From Peromyscus leucopus (lineage: Eukaryota > Chordata > Mammalia > Rodentia > Cricetidae): a stretch of 64,000 nucleotides of DNA. A program made the position numbers and the translations under genes. This document shows positions 49,833-61,556 of this stretch, piece after piece. Within the stretch, counting starts at the first letter, position 1. Every line of letters begins with the position of its first letter. The notes under the pieces were generated by a model, which was given only the letters and a program-made list of their open reading frames with translations, did no database searches and was not told the DNA's origin. The stretch is from positions 18,724,506-18,788,505 of the forward strand of contig NC_051068.1 in the NCBI RefSeq assembly GCF_004664715.2. Direction: 5' to 3'.

Positions 49833-50184
49833 GGAAGGGGAACGTTGTATAGTCATATTCATGTTCAGTAAAAGGAAACATTTAACTAGGTTTGGCTCTT
49901 TGTCCTGTCTTACTGTCTTAGCACTTTGTCATATCAGTAAGTCTTAAGATAAAAGGGAAAGAAAGGACTGGAAACAGCTCACATACCTTTTTATTAAAGG
50001 TATTATTAAACAACTGGGTTTAATAAACTATGCAACTGTGAAGGGAATGAGAAACAGTTCTACATATTATGTGAAGTGGGCTCTTAGATACATTTGTTCT
50101 CTAAGGCGGAGGAAAAGGTAGATAGTATACTACCATTTACCTTAGGCTTCAGGACTAGGAAAGCTTCCCTTTAGAGACCATGGC

Positions 50185-50250
50185 CAAAAACTAGGCATGG
50201 TGCCATACACTTGTAATGCCAGCACTTGGGCAGTGGAGGTGGAATCTATA
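50185..50250 (+). repeat. B1 fragment, 5' part
   Basis: actaggcatggtgccatacac … aatgccagcacttgggcagtgg is the first half of a B1. Confidence 0.65.
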
Positions 50251-50924
50251 CAATGTAAGAAAAGAAGTAACTCCCAAAAGTCCTCTACATGTTTGTACAA
50301 AACACACATAAATAAATGTGAAAAAAAATGAAGGCATGAGAAAATGCATAGGCCATGAATCAGTCCCTTTAACACAGTGATAAGAGAAAGATGTGAGCTG
50401 TGATAACTGAATTCAGTAGATGGGAGCTATACTCATTCAATGCAGTACCTGTAAGTATTTTAATCCCAACTCAAACATTTGTTGCTAATTGGCAAGATTT
50501 TAGCACCCACGGATTATTGATAATATTAAGGACTTTTTACAGTTTTTAACGTGGAAAAGTATTGTTTTAATTATTTTAAAGGTGTGTACTAAAGTATTTA
50601 GTAATTAGATAGTCTGATTCTGGATTTTTTTTTTAATCAGATGTGTTCCTAGGGATTAGGAGAATGAAAATCAGTCGTATGTCAATGTAAAAGCAAATGA
50701 ACTCGTGCTATGTTCTCTTTCTTTCTCTCTCTTTCTCCTCCTCCCAGCCCCAGTGGGTGTGGATGTGTGTAAGTTTTCCATAGTTAAATCTAGGTTTCCA
50801 TAGAGTGTATGATTATTCTCTCCCTAAATGGTCATTGGTAACTTAAATCTCCTCCATCTCCCCTTTCACCTCTTCTTGAGAGAAAGTGGGTAATGTAGAT
50901 GGAGTTTTTCTGTGTCCTGGCAGT

Positions 50925-51238
50925 TGTTCCCAAATAACTACAAGAGACTTAATATTAAGTATAACTGCTCAGCCAATAGCTTAGACTTGTCTCTAGCCCG
51001 CTCTTACAACTTAAATTAACCTATTTTCTATTAATCTATGTGCTGCCCCAAGGCTTGTTTACCTCATCTATGAACTTTTCATGTTGCTTCTTCGGTGTTT
51101 GGTTCCCAATGCCCCAGACTCCGCCCTCCTTCCCAGCATTCTTTCTGCCTCGAAAATCCTGCCTAGCTATGGGCCAATCAGCTTTTATTAACAATGGGAG
51201 CAACACATTTTCACAATGTACAGAAGGATTATTCCACA
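50925..51238 (-). repeat. Antisense LTR (TGTGGAATAATC type)
   Basis: On the minus strand it begins TGTGGAATAATCC, then tgattggcccatagctaggc (CCAAT region), and later the taattt aagttgtaag block. It is a solo LTR related to 51985-52173 and more distantly to family B. Confidence 0.65.
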
Positions 51239-51984
51239 GCAGGGTCAGCTTCTAGAATGGATATAGCTGTTGTGAAAGACATTTGCTATCATTTTCCATG
51301 TAGTCAGAGGTCTTTATCTTGGGATGCTGTCCACTTCATCCTTCTTTTTTAATCCCTGTCAACATGCATTTCCGATTAAATGTATAATCTTAATTAACTT
51401 TAGAGACGGTCTCCATATAAAATTTTCATAAACTTCCAAACTGAAGAGCCTCACATTAGAACTTTGGAATTCTGTGTAGTATATGTTTCCTTTCTATGTA
51501 GACATCTCTGGTTGCCTAAAAGAGGTTAAGAACTACTACACTGTTTTATAATAACCACATACATAGGAAGGAAATGTCAGGGCACCACACAAAGTACACA
51601 GAGCAGAAGACGAGGGTCGCTCGTGATGATGGCATGCATCTACAGACCTGTCCCCATGAAGACAAACAACTTGAAAGAATGCCTGATGGCATTCTGGGCT
51701 CTGTTTCCAGTTGGCCCTCTGAAGCCTACCTCCCCCATACTTAGTTTCTAATACACCCAGTCTGTCCTAAAAATTCCTTCTTTAATTTAGGTTACATTTC
51801 TGTCCCTGGCTGTTGAGTCCTAGTAAACCACAGATATAACAGCCAATTGCATATATTTGGAGAAATAAAAGAAATTGAAGCAGAAACTAGAGTAGCTGCC
51901 TTAGGGGCACGTGCAGGTGCAGTGTGAGGTCACTCCTGAGTACCTTTTTAGTACAACTTTCCTGTTTGTATTTGCGGTGCACCT

Positions 51985-52173
51985 CTTCTTCTCCGTGTCC
52001 TCTAGTGTCTCTCCCTGGTGCCTAGATTCACCTCCCCTCCTTCTCTCTGTGCCTGGAAGTCCTGCCTAACCTCTTCCTGCCTAGCTGTTGGCCATTTAGC
52101 TCTTTATTAAACCAATCAGAAGGAGCCTTGGCAAAGACACATCTTCAGTGTACAAAAAGATTATTCCACAACA
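51985..52173 (-). repeat. Antisense LTR fragment (TGTGGAATAATC type)
   Basis: The minus-strand start TGTTGTGGAATAATC, then aataaagagc and ggccaacagctaggcagg, matches the copy at 50925-51238; the left half is missing. A CA-rich SINE tail follows to about 52,270. Confidence 0.65.
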
Positions 52174-53182
52174 TTGAATAGCAATAGAAAAGGACACCTG
52201 GTATCAGCCTCAGCCTCCATGGGCACATGCATCTGCACACACCCACATGAACACATAATACATCATTCACTCATATACATAAAGAAGTTCCAATACAGAT
52301 TTTAAGCACAAGGGTTAAGAGAAAGCGAGGCACTCTGAAAGAAAATAAGGCACACCCCAGAGCATGGATATTGGTTTCTCTAAGATGAGTCTCACTTCAG
52401 TGTCTTTATAATAGTCATATATAGGATTTGGGGTGATTTTTGGTTGGTTTTGAAGTTGATATCTTCAAAGGGTTGTTGAGGAATTAAATGAGATCATAAA
52501 GTGGTCCCTGTGGTGTACCTGACAGGATTACAGGTGACAAAGCAAAAGTCTAGGTCATGAGGAAGGAAACATCAGGGCTCTTCACTGTAAGCCAGGTTCA
52601 CAGTCTTGCTGGAGATTCCCAAGAGTGTCTAGGAGAGGAGTAAAGCCATACTGGAAGGTCATGCAGACTTAGGCCTTAAGTATGTTTCACTAATATCTTA
52701 AGTGAAATGGCTAGTATATGAAAGCAGTATTTTTTCTCAGTGTCAGCAACCTTCACAGCAAATGTTAAATTCTCTTTTCTCAGCTGGAGAGAGGCTCCAA
52801 GCAGACTCAAGGGTGATGGGCTCCTTTTCCTTCATGTCCCCATAATTCTCCCTGACTTTCTTGTGTGACTCAGTGAGACTTAAGGAGGTTTGAAATGTGG
52901 TTATTATAAAACAGTGTAGTAGTTCTTAACCTCTTTTAGGTCATGACATCTTTTTATTCTGTGATGAGAGCTTTGAACACACTGGAGTCTGGACAAGTAG
53001 CAATGTTTATTGCTAGTGGGTGTTTTCACAGGCTTCAGCTATATGCTAAGGCCCATCTAGATATCCATGGACCCTAGAAGACTTTAGTATATGGTCAACA
53101 GTAGTACACAAAGCTGGTGAGATGCCACTTGAAATATTGATAAGTGTATTTTAGAAAGGTAATTGTTTTTATTATTTGAACT

Positions 53183-53334
53183 TTTTGTTTTTCGAGACAG
53201 GGTTTCTCTGTGTAGCTTTGGAGCCTGTCCTGGAACTCACTCTGTAGACCAGGCTGACCTCGAACTCAGAGATCCGGCCTGCCTCTGCCTCCCGAGTGCT
53301 GGGATTAAAGGCGTGTGCCACCACCGCATGGCTA
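53183..53334 (-). repeat. B1 SINE
   Basis: Reverse B1, little diverged: tttttcgagacagggtttct … gtagctttggagcctgtcc … gtgtgccaccaccgcatgg. Confidence 0.96.
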
Positions 53335-53764
53335 TTATTTGAATTTTAAACAGCATGGTGTCAGCTTCTATACAAATGTCTTGTAAAACATTATAAGCAT
53401 TACCAGTCAGAGGAAAAACAAAGTCCAAAAGCAAAGCTGTATGGAATATATCCTGGATATTTGAGGATATCTTATCTGATGAAAACTGTGTACCTTCATG
53501 TAATTTAAATGTATTTCTATCCTGGGAGAGCATCCTTTCTTTCAGAAAACTACACTATCAATAGAGTGATACATATGAAGTAAGTATGAGGTAGTGGTAT
53601 TGCCTTCTCCTGCTGACGGGTGCTGGTGCTATACTTTATTTACTTGTTCCGGGACCTATCTATAGCTCCCTCTTAGCTGACTCTATATGAGTTATCCAGC
53701 TTCTCTCCTCCTCCTGCTTAACAAAAATAGCCATAAATACCATACCATGCTAAAAAAGGATTTC

Positions 53765-53870
53765 AGGGTAGGGCAGCATGTCCCTCTAACTAAAACACTT
53801 GGGATGCTGAAAAAAAATCATGAAGTTGAGGCCAGCCTGGGCTGCATAGCAAAACTGTCTTGATTGAATG
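53765..53870 (+). repeat. B1-like SINE, diverged
   Basis: agggtagggcagcatgtccc … gaggccagcctgggctgc … aaaactgtcttg. Confidence 0.6.
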
Positions 53871-54842
53871 TAATGAGTGATGTCCAGTCAGTAGCTGATC
53901 ATCAGGCCAGCCCACAGGCAAGAGAATGACTGGCAATAAAGATGGGAGCATGTGGTGCACATTAAAACTACCTCAACAGCAGCCCCTGCCATGCATACTT
54001 CCAGAATAGTGGCACAGAGGACCAGGCACCCCAAATATATAAGGGAGACCTGGAGCTACATAAAGAGACCCTGTCTCAAAAACTATGGTGCCTATTTCAG
54101 GGCTCTCAGCCAGCAAGGTCTCATAAATGACACAGCATCATAGGGTGGTTGTTGTGCCCAGGATGATGGTGCTTTTTTACTCTAGGTAATGAGTTATCTT
54201 GGGAACAACTAAAAAGGCAAAAATTAGCTCATGTGTGTCTTCAGAGAAAATGAACTTCAGCAGGAGGTCTAACATGCTAACCTAGTGTGTCTGGGAAGTA
54301 GAACAGGGCTGAATCTGCAAGGACTTCACAGAACAGTAGGGAATAGCCATTTAGCACAGATAACTAAACCTTGACAGTTGTGATAGTTGGGACAGTGCAA
54401 GCAACAGGCAGTTAGTTAGCCTCTGAAACCAGAGGTATGTGTGGGCCATGAAACACCTGCCACTGAAACACTAGTCCTACACTGAAGGACGACTAGAGGA
54501 GCGGCCCTGTGCACATCTGTGCCTTGCCATGAGCTTGGGGTTTTACTGCTGTGTTCCCTGGAGCCGGCTACCTTGTAAGCAGTCAGATTCCTTGAGTGAC
54601 CAGAGAATTGGGCTCCTGCCAACTGGTCCATTTTAGCACTGCACTGGAGTGGTTCCTGACCTGTTCATTTCTGTGATGGTTTTCTTTGCAAAACCAAAAA
54701 TATCCCCTTTTTATCTTATGATGGTTCCATTGAAGATAGTAATAGTTAAAATTCCATAGGAACAAATAATATTCCAGATCTTTCCAGCCCAGAACTTCTA
54801 CAGGATAGTTGATCTGTGTGTAAATTTCTTTTGTGTTTTCTT

Positions 54843-54935
54843 TTGTCTTGAGATGGGCGGTCTTCACTGTAGCCCAGGCTGGCCTCAGACTAAGTCTTTC
54901 TGCCTCAGCCTTTCCCAAGTGCCCAGATCATGTGT
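54843..54935 (-). repeat. B1 SINE, diverged
   Basis: Reverse B1: gtcttgagatgggcggtctt … agcccaggctggcctcag … gcctttcccaagtgcccaga. A run of about 24 A follows at 54943. Confidence 0.65.
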
Positions 54936-56194
54936 AAATTTGAAAAAAAAAAAAAAAAAAAAAAAACTATTGTAGGCATTTCTTTGTGCAAAATTATTTA
55001 ACCACATCCCAAAGACCTCAGAGTAACTTAGCAAAATTAAGCCACCAATTGTTTTCCCCATCTCTATCATCAAGTGTGAATGTGTGTTTACAGAAATTTT
55101 TGTTTTATTTTGAGCGGAGTGCTATGCATGGCATTCTAGAGTATATGAATTTAAGCCCAGATGGAGTAACTGTGGTGAAGATTGTTTTGCAAGGGAATTC
55201 AGCCTACAAACATAGTTAGGTAATAAAAGCTCTAGACTTCAGTTCTTGCCTCACCACTTAGAAGTTTTTCAGTGAAGAAACATTTTAAGGATAAGTGCTG
55301 TGAGCGACCCCTAATTAATTAATTCCATTCTGCAACACAGTGTAGCTCTCTGAGCTGCTGCTGGTGGTGCCGGTTTGCCTCTGTTAGGGTCCTACTTCAT
55401 CTGTCCCTACTCAGCCTGCTGCGCTGCCCCAGACCCACCTTTCAAGCTGTCTTTCAGCTGCGGTTCAGCAGCTCAATGGCCCTCCCTCCCATCCACAGGA
55501 GCATAATCTCCCAGGTAACCTCCTTGAAGCACCTCCAGAGCATGCTGTTCACAAACAGCAAGACACCGCTCTCACTCGGTTCCTAATCCCTCCAACACAC
55601 AGGGGAAGGAGGTCACAGGGCTGTGAAAGGGAAAAGAAAAAAGAAGGGGGGTGGGCGGGCCAGGACAGCACAATGTCCACGCTGGTGCTGCCCCACAATC
55701 GGCGCCAGCTGCAGCCCAATTAAGCTCAACAGGTCACAGGTGTTCCAAACAGAAGACTCTTTTAACAAAACTCCTTTCTGAGAATACCTAAGAATTTTTA
55801 AAGCACTGAGGCCCGTTTCTTTTGGTGGATTTTTTAAAAAGCTATTTACTACACTTGAAATACAAAGAAGCTGAGATTAGGCCTCACTGGATGGTGTGAT
55901 TTCTTCCTGCCAAACAGCAGGAGTAGCACAGACAGCTTCTGTGCCCTTGTGGGTTCAGTGTGCAGCTGCAAGGAAAGGAGAGGTCTGTCGTCAGTGCAGT
56001 CTGAAGCCTGAGTGGGTAGCTCACCAGCTCCAGCAAGGAGCAACAGTATGTCTGTGCCTTTGCGCCCTGAAATAACCATCTCTTGGGTGCACAGGAAGTT
56101 GAACTACAATGTTTTAAGGCATCCTGGAGAGTACTGTTAAGCAGGGTATGAATTCAGCTATCAAGAAATACTTTTTCGAAGGAGGAGGGTGGTG

Positions 56195-56395
56195 GTTGAG
56201 ATGTAGCTCAATTGGTACGGTGCTTGCCCTACATGAAGGAAGCTAGGGTTTGACCTCCAGCACTGCTGGACATGATGGGGTTTGCCTGTGATCCCAGCAC
56301 AAGGGAGGTGGAGGCCAGAGAATCAGCATCATCCTAAGATACCTGCAGGTTCAAAGCCAGCTAGGATACATAAGATCCTGGTGGGTGGAGGATCG
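56195..56395 (+). repeat. B4-type SINE
   Basis: An ID-like head (gagatgtagctcaattggtac … tttgacctccagcactgc) and a B1-like body (gacatgatggggtttgcctg … aggttcaaagccagctagg). Confidence 0.8.
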
Positions 56396-56494
56396 TTTGG
56401 ATGGCCTGAAGATGTGTATCTTGGTAGTAGAGCACATGAAACACAGGTACTCCATTCCACCACCAAAATATAAGTTCGTTAATTTGTTTTTTTA

Positions 56495-56692
56495 AAGGAA
56501 CTGGAGAGGTGGCTGAGTGGTTAAGAGCGCTTGCTGCCGTGTTTGGTTCCCAGCACCCACAAAGATCCAGAACTCCAGTTACAAGGGATTCAACTCCTTC
56601 TTCTGATCTCTCAGGCACGAAGCACACACTTGGTGCATATACATACTTGCAGGCAAAACACTCTTAAGCATAAAATAAACCTTTAAAAAAAA
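56495..56692 (+). repeat. B2 SINE
   Basis: actggagaggtggctgagtgg, tttggttcccagcacccac and cataaaataaacctttaaaaa, with AATAAA near the tail. Confidence 0.92.
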
Positions 56693-56850
56693 GTAGCCGG
56701 GCATGGTGACGCATGCCTTTAATTAATCCTAGCACTGGAGAGGAAGAGGCAGGTGGATCTGTGTGAGCTCAGTCCAGCCTGGTCTACAGAGTGAGTTCCA
56801 GGCCAACCAGGGTGCTATTACACAGAGAAACCCTGTCTTGAGGGGGGAAA
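56693..56850 (+). repeat. B1 SINE inserted in a B2 tail
   Basis: agccgggcatggtgacgcatg … gaggcaggtggatctgtgtg … cacagagaaaccctgtcttg. It starts directly at the end of the B2's A-rich tail. Confidence 0.94.
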
Positions 56851-58734
56851 AAATTGGGGGTGGGGGTGGGGTGCATCTAAAGTCACCTAGTCCTCTTCTG
56901 GCCCATTTAAACCTGGCTCTGTTATCTCTACACCTACCTATTCTCTGTCCAGTCTAAGGTCTGCAGGGTGGCTCACCTATTGATTGTGTCATTTTGAGGA
57001 TAGCATTGCTCTCTGAGCTAGTTTACCAGAAAAGTTAGCTAAAACTTAATGCTTACAGTCAGGAAGCAGTTCCTGCTCTCCCCCCACGCACCACACACAC
57101 ACACACTTCCAGCCACTTGTTTGCATGCTTCCCAGTTGTCACTGTCACTGTGCTGGTCTGGTAGCAAAAAGCAGATTCACCCAGCCATGCCTGGAAATGG
57201 AAGCAACTACTTGTTACTGTTTCTGATGCTAAATGCACCAGTTCCAGTGTGAAGTTGAAACAAACTGGGGGGGGGAGGGGGTTCTAGCACACAGAAGATA
57301 AAGTCCAGGAAACTGCCAAGCATGGTCAAGTTCTCCTTCCTATTGACTACTTCTTACTGGACAGCAATGGCCTTGGCTTGTTCTTTAGCATGGTTTTTAA
57401 AAGCATTGCTGTCTGCTCAGAAGCCCTGTTGATTCTGTTTTTTGCTGCTGTCCTGCTTCTATTTTGCTATGCTGAGACACCTGTTCAAACCCTGCTTCTC
57501 TGGTGGATTGAGGGAAGAACCATAGGCTATGTGTAAGAGGTTTCCTGTTGTTTTCCACGGTGCAAGTCCAACTTTGTTCTTCATGGTGTTCAGAATTGCA
57601 CACAATTGCCTCTTCTGCCCTTTGGCATAGAGGTGAAATAACTCGATTTCCCCGTTCAGTTGTCAGCAGCCTTCTTATCCTGGGACGCTGCTTCCTCATG
57701 CTGCTGCCAAGCACACACAGAAAATGCAGCTCATACTCACTCTCTGAGCCTCTGTCTACACTGCTCACTACTTTCCTCACTTAAAAAGACTCACTATTGG
57801 GTGAACCTGGTGATTTGTAGATGTTTTTAGTAACAGACACTTCCTTTTAGGTGTCCATCTCAGATTCGTTCTTTTACATGGTGTTCCTGTTGGTCTTGTG
57901 TTTTTGTTAGGAAACTGGTCAGCAGATATATTTTAACTGCTGAATGAATGAAAAGAAAATTTGAGATGTATAGACACCAAATAAAGTATATGATAGCCAC
58001 TGAAGTAAAAATATCTTAGTCTGGATCTGACAGTAAGATCTTGGCACAATCCAATAGTTTTTGTCTCATTTTCTTATTCCCACCAACATGTTTTCAGCCT
58101 CACAGCAAGGCACATATGAAAGTTTAGGTTTTGATTATTTAGTCAAAACTGAATATTATACACTTATGTTTATAGCCTATTGGCAAAAGAGGCTTTCCCC
58201 CACACCCCCACCACCCCGTTCTGACAGCTTGCTGATAACTCCTTTAGAATATGTAGCCTGCACTGTCGGGGCAGGGGTGGAGGGGGTGCTAAAGAAATTC
58301 AGGCTGGCTTTGAAAATCATCTTTGCTAAAGAAGTTAAACTCAAGTGACCAAGGATTTTGTTTCTGAGCAGGTTAATCTAATATTCCCAACTGTCTGTGA
58401 GTCAAATTGACCCATTTATCTACACATCTTCTCAGTAGAGTTCTCCTGTGGCCTCATGGGAAAGGGGGAAAAGTGAAATGAATCCCTGTTGCTGAAACAA
58501 TCCTAGACTTGTCTGCTTTGGGGCATGACGGGTGGTGCATGTGTGCTTTGTAGAAACGGTCAGGTGATCAGTCCAGACCTCAAACACAAGCTCATCTCAT
58601 GGGGCTTTCTTTTTATAGACTTAATTACGTAATCTACCAGACCAAAAAAAAAAAAAAAAAAAAAACAAACTTTAAGTTGAGTAACTCCCACAGGGATATG
58701 CTCATGATGCAGAATCACACCACGTGTCAGAAGC

Positions 58735-58962
58735 TACACCCAGTATAAAGTCTCACCAACATGGCTGCCTGAGTATGACCTGAACAAGGACAACACCTAT
58801 AGACATGCTAACATGGAAGGCCCACAAGGAGCTAAATAATGCTGAGAGCACACCAGTTGGTCATCCAGTTCCAAATGGTCAGCCCTGAAAACCTACGTAC
58901 AAATAAGACTATACAGACTGAGCAAGTTGTACATACATATTTAGAGCCACACCCACACCCCC

Positions 58963-59020
<58 letters not shown>

Positions 59021-59140
59021 AATAACAAAGAAAGAATAGAATCTGTGAACTTGAAAGAGGGTGGTGGAATACATGGGAGGTTTCAGAGAGAGGAAAGGGA
59101 GGGGGAAAGATGTAATTACCTCAAAAATAAAAGACTTTTT
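58735..59140 (+). mobile_element. L1 3' end (Lx-like), sense to the gene
   Basis: The sequence tctcaccaacatggctgcctg, gaacaaggacaacacctatag, catgctaacatggaaggccc, ccaaatggtcagccctgaaaa, gtgaacttgaaagagggtgg and tgtaattacctcaaaaataaa follows the rodent L1 3' UTR in order. It is truncated at its 5' end and carries a CA run. Its AATAAA lies at 59126-59131, about 100 bp before the AFG2A terminal exon. Confidence 0.82.
58964..59018. repeat. (CA)n microsatellite in the L1 3' UTR
   Basis: About 27 uninterrupted AC units. Confidence 0.97.
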
Positions 59141-59200
59141 TAAATGTCACACCACAGATAAATATGTTGAAAATAGTTTGTCAACAAAGGAGTGCTGACT

Positions 59201-59233
59201 GCTTTCTCCCTCCTTTTCCTTGTTCAATTTCAG
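59201..59233 (+). promoter_or_regulatory. AFG2A: Terminal-exon splice acceptor with polypyrimidine tract
   Basis: A run rich in C and T (ctttctccctccttttcc…) ends in AATTTCAG immediately before the terminal exon. It is a strong acceptor by eye, fitting for the far side of a 48-kb intron. Confidence 0.85.
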
Positions 59234-59410
59234 ATCATAGCTCTCTGCAAGGAGGCTGCTCTTCTGGCCCTGGAAGAAGACATTAAAGCTGACCGCATTA
59301 TGAAGAGGCATTTCACTCAAGCCTTGAGCATTGTGACACCTAGAATCCCAGAGTCACTGATGCGTTTTTATGAAGATTACCAAGAGAAGAGTGGGCTACA
59401 CACAGCCTAA
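59234..59410 (+). CDS. AFG2A: AFG2A (SPATA5) terminal coding exon and stop
   Basis: The terminal exon follows a strong pyrimidine tract (59201-59230) and CAG acceptor at 59231-59233. It joins the previous exon in phase 0 and encodes 58 residues starting [17 protein letters not shown] and ending [10 protein letters not shown], then TAA at 59408-59410. The segment is the small helical lid of the second AAA+ domain (conserved [11 protein letters not shown] helix) followed by the short C-terminal tail; MKRHFTQAL and TPRIPESL are the conserved helix and linker typical of this subfamily. With the 55 residues upstream it gives the last 113 residues of the protein (the human protein is about 890). 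The frame also runs open 42 bp into the intron, but splice signals and homology fix the exon start. No disruption is seen. The sense-oriented L1 end just upstream is a feature to watch. Confidence 0.97.
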   Translation: MIALCKEAALLALEEDIKADRIMKRHFTQALSIVTPRIPESLMRFYEDYQEKSGLHTA

Positions 59411-59590
59411 GAAATACATACTTACATGCATATATTTTGTAGAGAAAAGTTTTGTTTGCAAATTTTGTCTTGAGAGTGTTTACAGTTTCTTAATCGGTAA
59501 ATGTTTGAAATATCCTCCCTGGAGTTGAAGAGCCTCACCTAAATGTTTTTGAATCATTCAAGTACAATAAACATATCTCTGGGCATGAGT
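59411..59590 (+). other. AFG2A: AFG2A 3' untranslated region (short form)
   Basis: This is the sequence from the stop codon to shortly after the first consensus polyadenylation hexamer. It is AT-rich and free of recognisable repeats, unlike the flanking DNA. The 3' boundary is inferred from the hexamer position; longer forms cannot be excluded. Confidence 0.7.
59566..59571 (+). terminator. AFG2A: AFG2A polyadenylation signal AATAAA
   Basis: A canonical AATAAA lies 156 bp past the stop codon, and a GT-containing stretch (tctctgggcatgag) follows where cleavage would be expected, about 59585-59592. It is the first hexamer after the stop. Confidence 0.8.
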
Positions 59591-59659
59591 TCAAACAAGT
59601 TTTACATTTTGATTTTCAACAACATGCATTCATCCTTTGTATTATTTCTTTACTGCAGA

Positions 59660-59885
59660 ATTCACCAGGTCTTTGCTTATATATAGGATTTTATGATGCC
59701 TAGGTTAGCCTCCAACTTCGTATAGCTGGAGGTGAACTTCATCTTCTGAATCTGTTGCCTCTACTTCCCAAATGCTGGCATCACAGCTATATTTTGCAGT
59801 ACTGTTTATGTAGTGCTGGACCTTGAACCCAGGGCCCAGCACATGCTAGGCAAGTGCCCTACCAGCCAAGCCATGTTTCCCTCCC
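59660..59885 (-). repeat. B4-type SINE, antisense
   Basis: A reverse B1-like part (tgcctctacttcccaaatgc) is followed by the reverse ID head (ccttgaacccagggcccagc … aagtgccctaccagccaagcc). Confidence 0.75.
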
Positions 59886-60164
59886 AAATCTGCACTCTGA
59901 AATGCCAGCCAGGTTTAGTTCCAGGTGTAGTTCTCATTGCTATTGGCACCTGCATTTGTGGCCAGAAAGCATGAAATTTTCACATACAGGGATAGGCTTA
60001 GAAAATTTAAAAGTGTGGGTCAGTCCAGTTTGAGGCCAGAACTGGATGGACCCTCAGCTTTTGCTACAATACTGTAAGGAAATCAGAGTATATGCCAGTT
60101 TTAATGTATACCTGTGTACAAGTTGTCCGTTAATCGTTTCAGTTAAAAAGAAAATCTAAGAATC

Positions 60165-60325
60165 AAACAAGGCTGTCGAGATGACTTAGCAGGTAAAGGC
60201 ATTTGCCACCAACCCTAAGAACCTGAGTTTGTTCTCTGGTGGACAGAGAGAACCCATCAGGTTGTCCTTTGACCTTTTCACATGTGCACCATAGCATGAA
60301 CACACATACAAATAAATGCCATTTA
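60165..60325 (+). repeat. B3-type SINE
   Basis: aggctgtcgagatgacttagc, aaggcatttgccacc and cctgagtttgttctctgg lead to an A-rich tail with aaataaatgcc. Confidence 0.75.
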
Positions 60326-60545
60326 AAAATTAACAACAAAATTACAAATTTTACCTTGAATTCTGTTGGATTATGTTGTATTCTAAATATGTGTGTTTAT
60401 GCCTCTAGTTAAATATCCTCAAAATTCTTTGACACTTTAATACTGTGTAAACCCTCTTGAAGAAACTGGCCAGGCAGGCAGTGATGGTGTGGTGTTAGTG
60501 CAAAAAAAGGAGATGGAAGGTAAGAGTTTAAAAAGATTTTAGAGC

Positions 60546-60692
60546 CAGGCAGTGGTGGCACGTGCCTTTAATCCCAGCATTCAGGAGGCAGAGGCAGGCA
60601 GATCTCTGTGAGTTCGAGGCCAGCCTAGTCTACATAGTGAGTTCCAGGACAGCCAGGGCCACACAGAGAAAACCCATCTTGGGGTGGGAGTG
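60546..60692 (+). repeat. B1 SINE
   Basis: ccaggcagtggtggcacgtgcc … gaggcaggcagatctctgtg … cacacagagaaaacccatc. Confidence 0.95.
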
Positions 60693-61074
60693 GGGACAAC
60701 AAAACAGAACAAAACTCTGTCCAGGTGATCCCCTGATCAATGAGAACCTGGCAGCTAGTGTTTGAAAATCAGAAAGACAATTGTGTGACTGAAGATAGTT
60801 TGAAGAAGTGGGGAAGAAGCCACATCACAGCTGTTCATCCTGTCACTGTCTGATACACTTGGCAAGACAGCATTGGTCACCAGTTCATAACACCACTTAA
60901 GGAAGAAAAGTGTTACTATTTACTACTGTGCTGTCAAATATAAGTATTATATATGAAATAATATCAAATTTTCATCAGCCATATTAGGTATACTTTAAAA
61001 TGTGACCGTATAGAAAAATCCCATCATTCAGACAGTTTGGTTGGATACTGATAACTTGTAAATTACCTTTATGA

Positions 61075-61180
61075 CTGGGCACAGTGGTACGTACATACCT
61101 ATGATCCCAGCTTTGGGGAGGTAGAAGTAGGGGAAGGGATTATGAGCTCAAGGCCAGCCTGGGCTACGTGAGACACTGGT
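61075..61180 (+). repeat. B1-like SINE, diverged
   Basis: ctgggcacagtggtacgtac … gatcccagctttggggagg … caaggccagcctgggctac. Confidence 0.75.
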
Positions 61181-61532
61181 GTTAGGATAAAGAAATTGGC
61201 TTACACATTGAGATAAACAAGGCCTCAAAACTACTTTCGTGCTCTCCACTTTCATTTTAGTTATTTGTGAATAAGATTATGGAAAGGAAGGACCTCACTT
61301 TCTTCCCACGTATGACTCAGAATATAAGAAGATAAGAGAAAAGCTAACTTTCCAAGGACTGAGCAAGAATCTGAAGAGAACACCTCACCTCATGAAGTAC
61401 AAACTAGAACTTGACTTGAGTCAGATGGGGCAAAGAAAGATGCTGATCTTGACGAACAAAGGAGAGTGGGTGTTGTCAGCACATGGGAAGCTGGAGTTGA
61501 GCCTCAGCTCTACATACTACCCAGTTCTGAGC

Positions 61533-61556
61533 ACACACACACACACACACACACAC
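61533..61556. repeat. (CA)n run
   Basis: About twelve CA units. Confidence 0.93.

Larger units (their letters stand above)
11431..59233 (+). other. AFG2A: AFG2A last intron, 47,803 bp
   Basis: The intron starts GTAAGATAA and ends TTTCAG and joins two phase-0 exons. It holds no other gene that I can support; open frames inside it are short, or come from L1, SINE or microsatellite sequence. Stretches where I saw nothing recognisable: 12,300-13,290, 13,380-14,130, 15,110-16,760, 16,960-19,580, 19,750-21,770, 22,890-23,570, 23,830-24,390, 25,750-26,550, 26,670-28,370 (apart from a CA run), 34,880-35,220, 37,180-38,370, 39,650-40,540, 40,760-41,390, 41,420-42,070, 42,470-44,010, 44,440-45,990, 46,310-47,330, 47,710-48,590, 50,350-50,920, 51,240-51,980, 52,270-53,180, 53,870-54,840, 54,970-56,190 and 56,850-58,640. 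These are presumably old decayed repeats and unique intron. Confidence 0.93.

Noticed and set aside
59192..59233. An upstream start (ttg at 59192) for the last AFG2A segment
   Set aside because: The polypyrimidine tract and CAG acceptor plus homology place the exon start at 59234; the upstream codons are intron.
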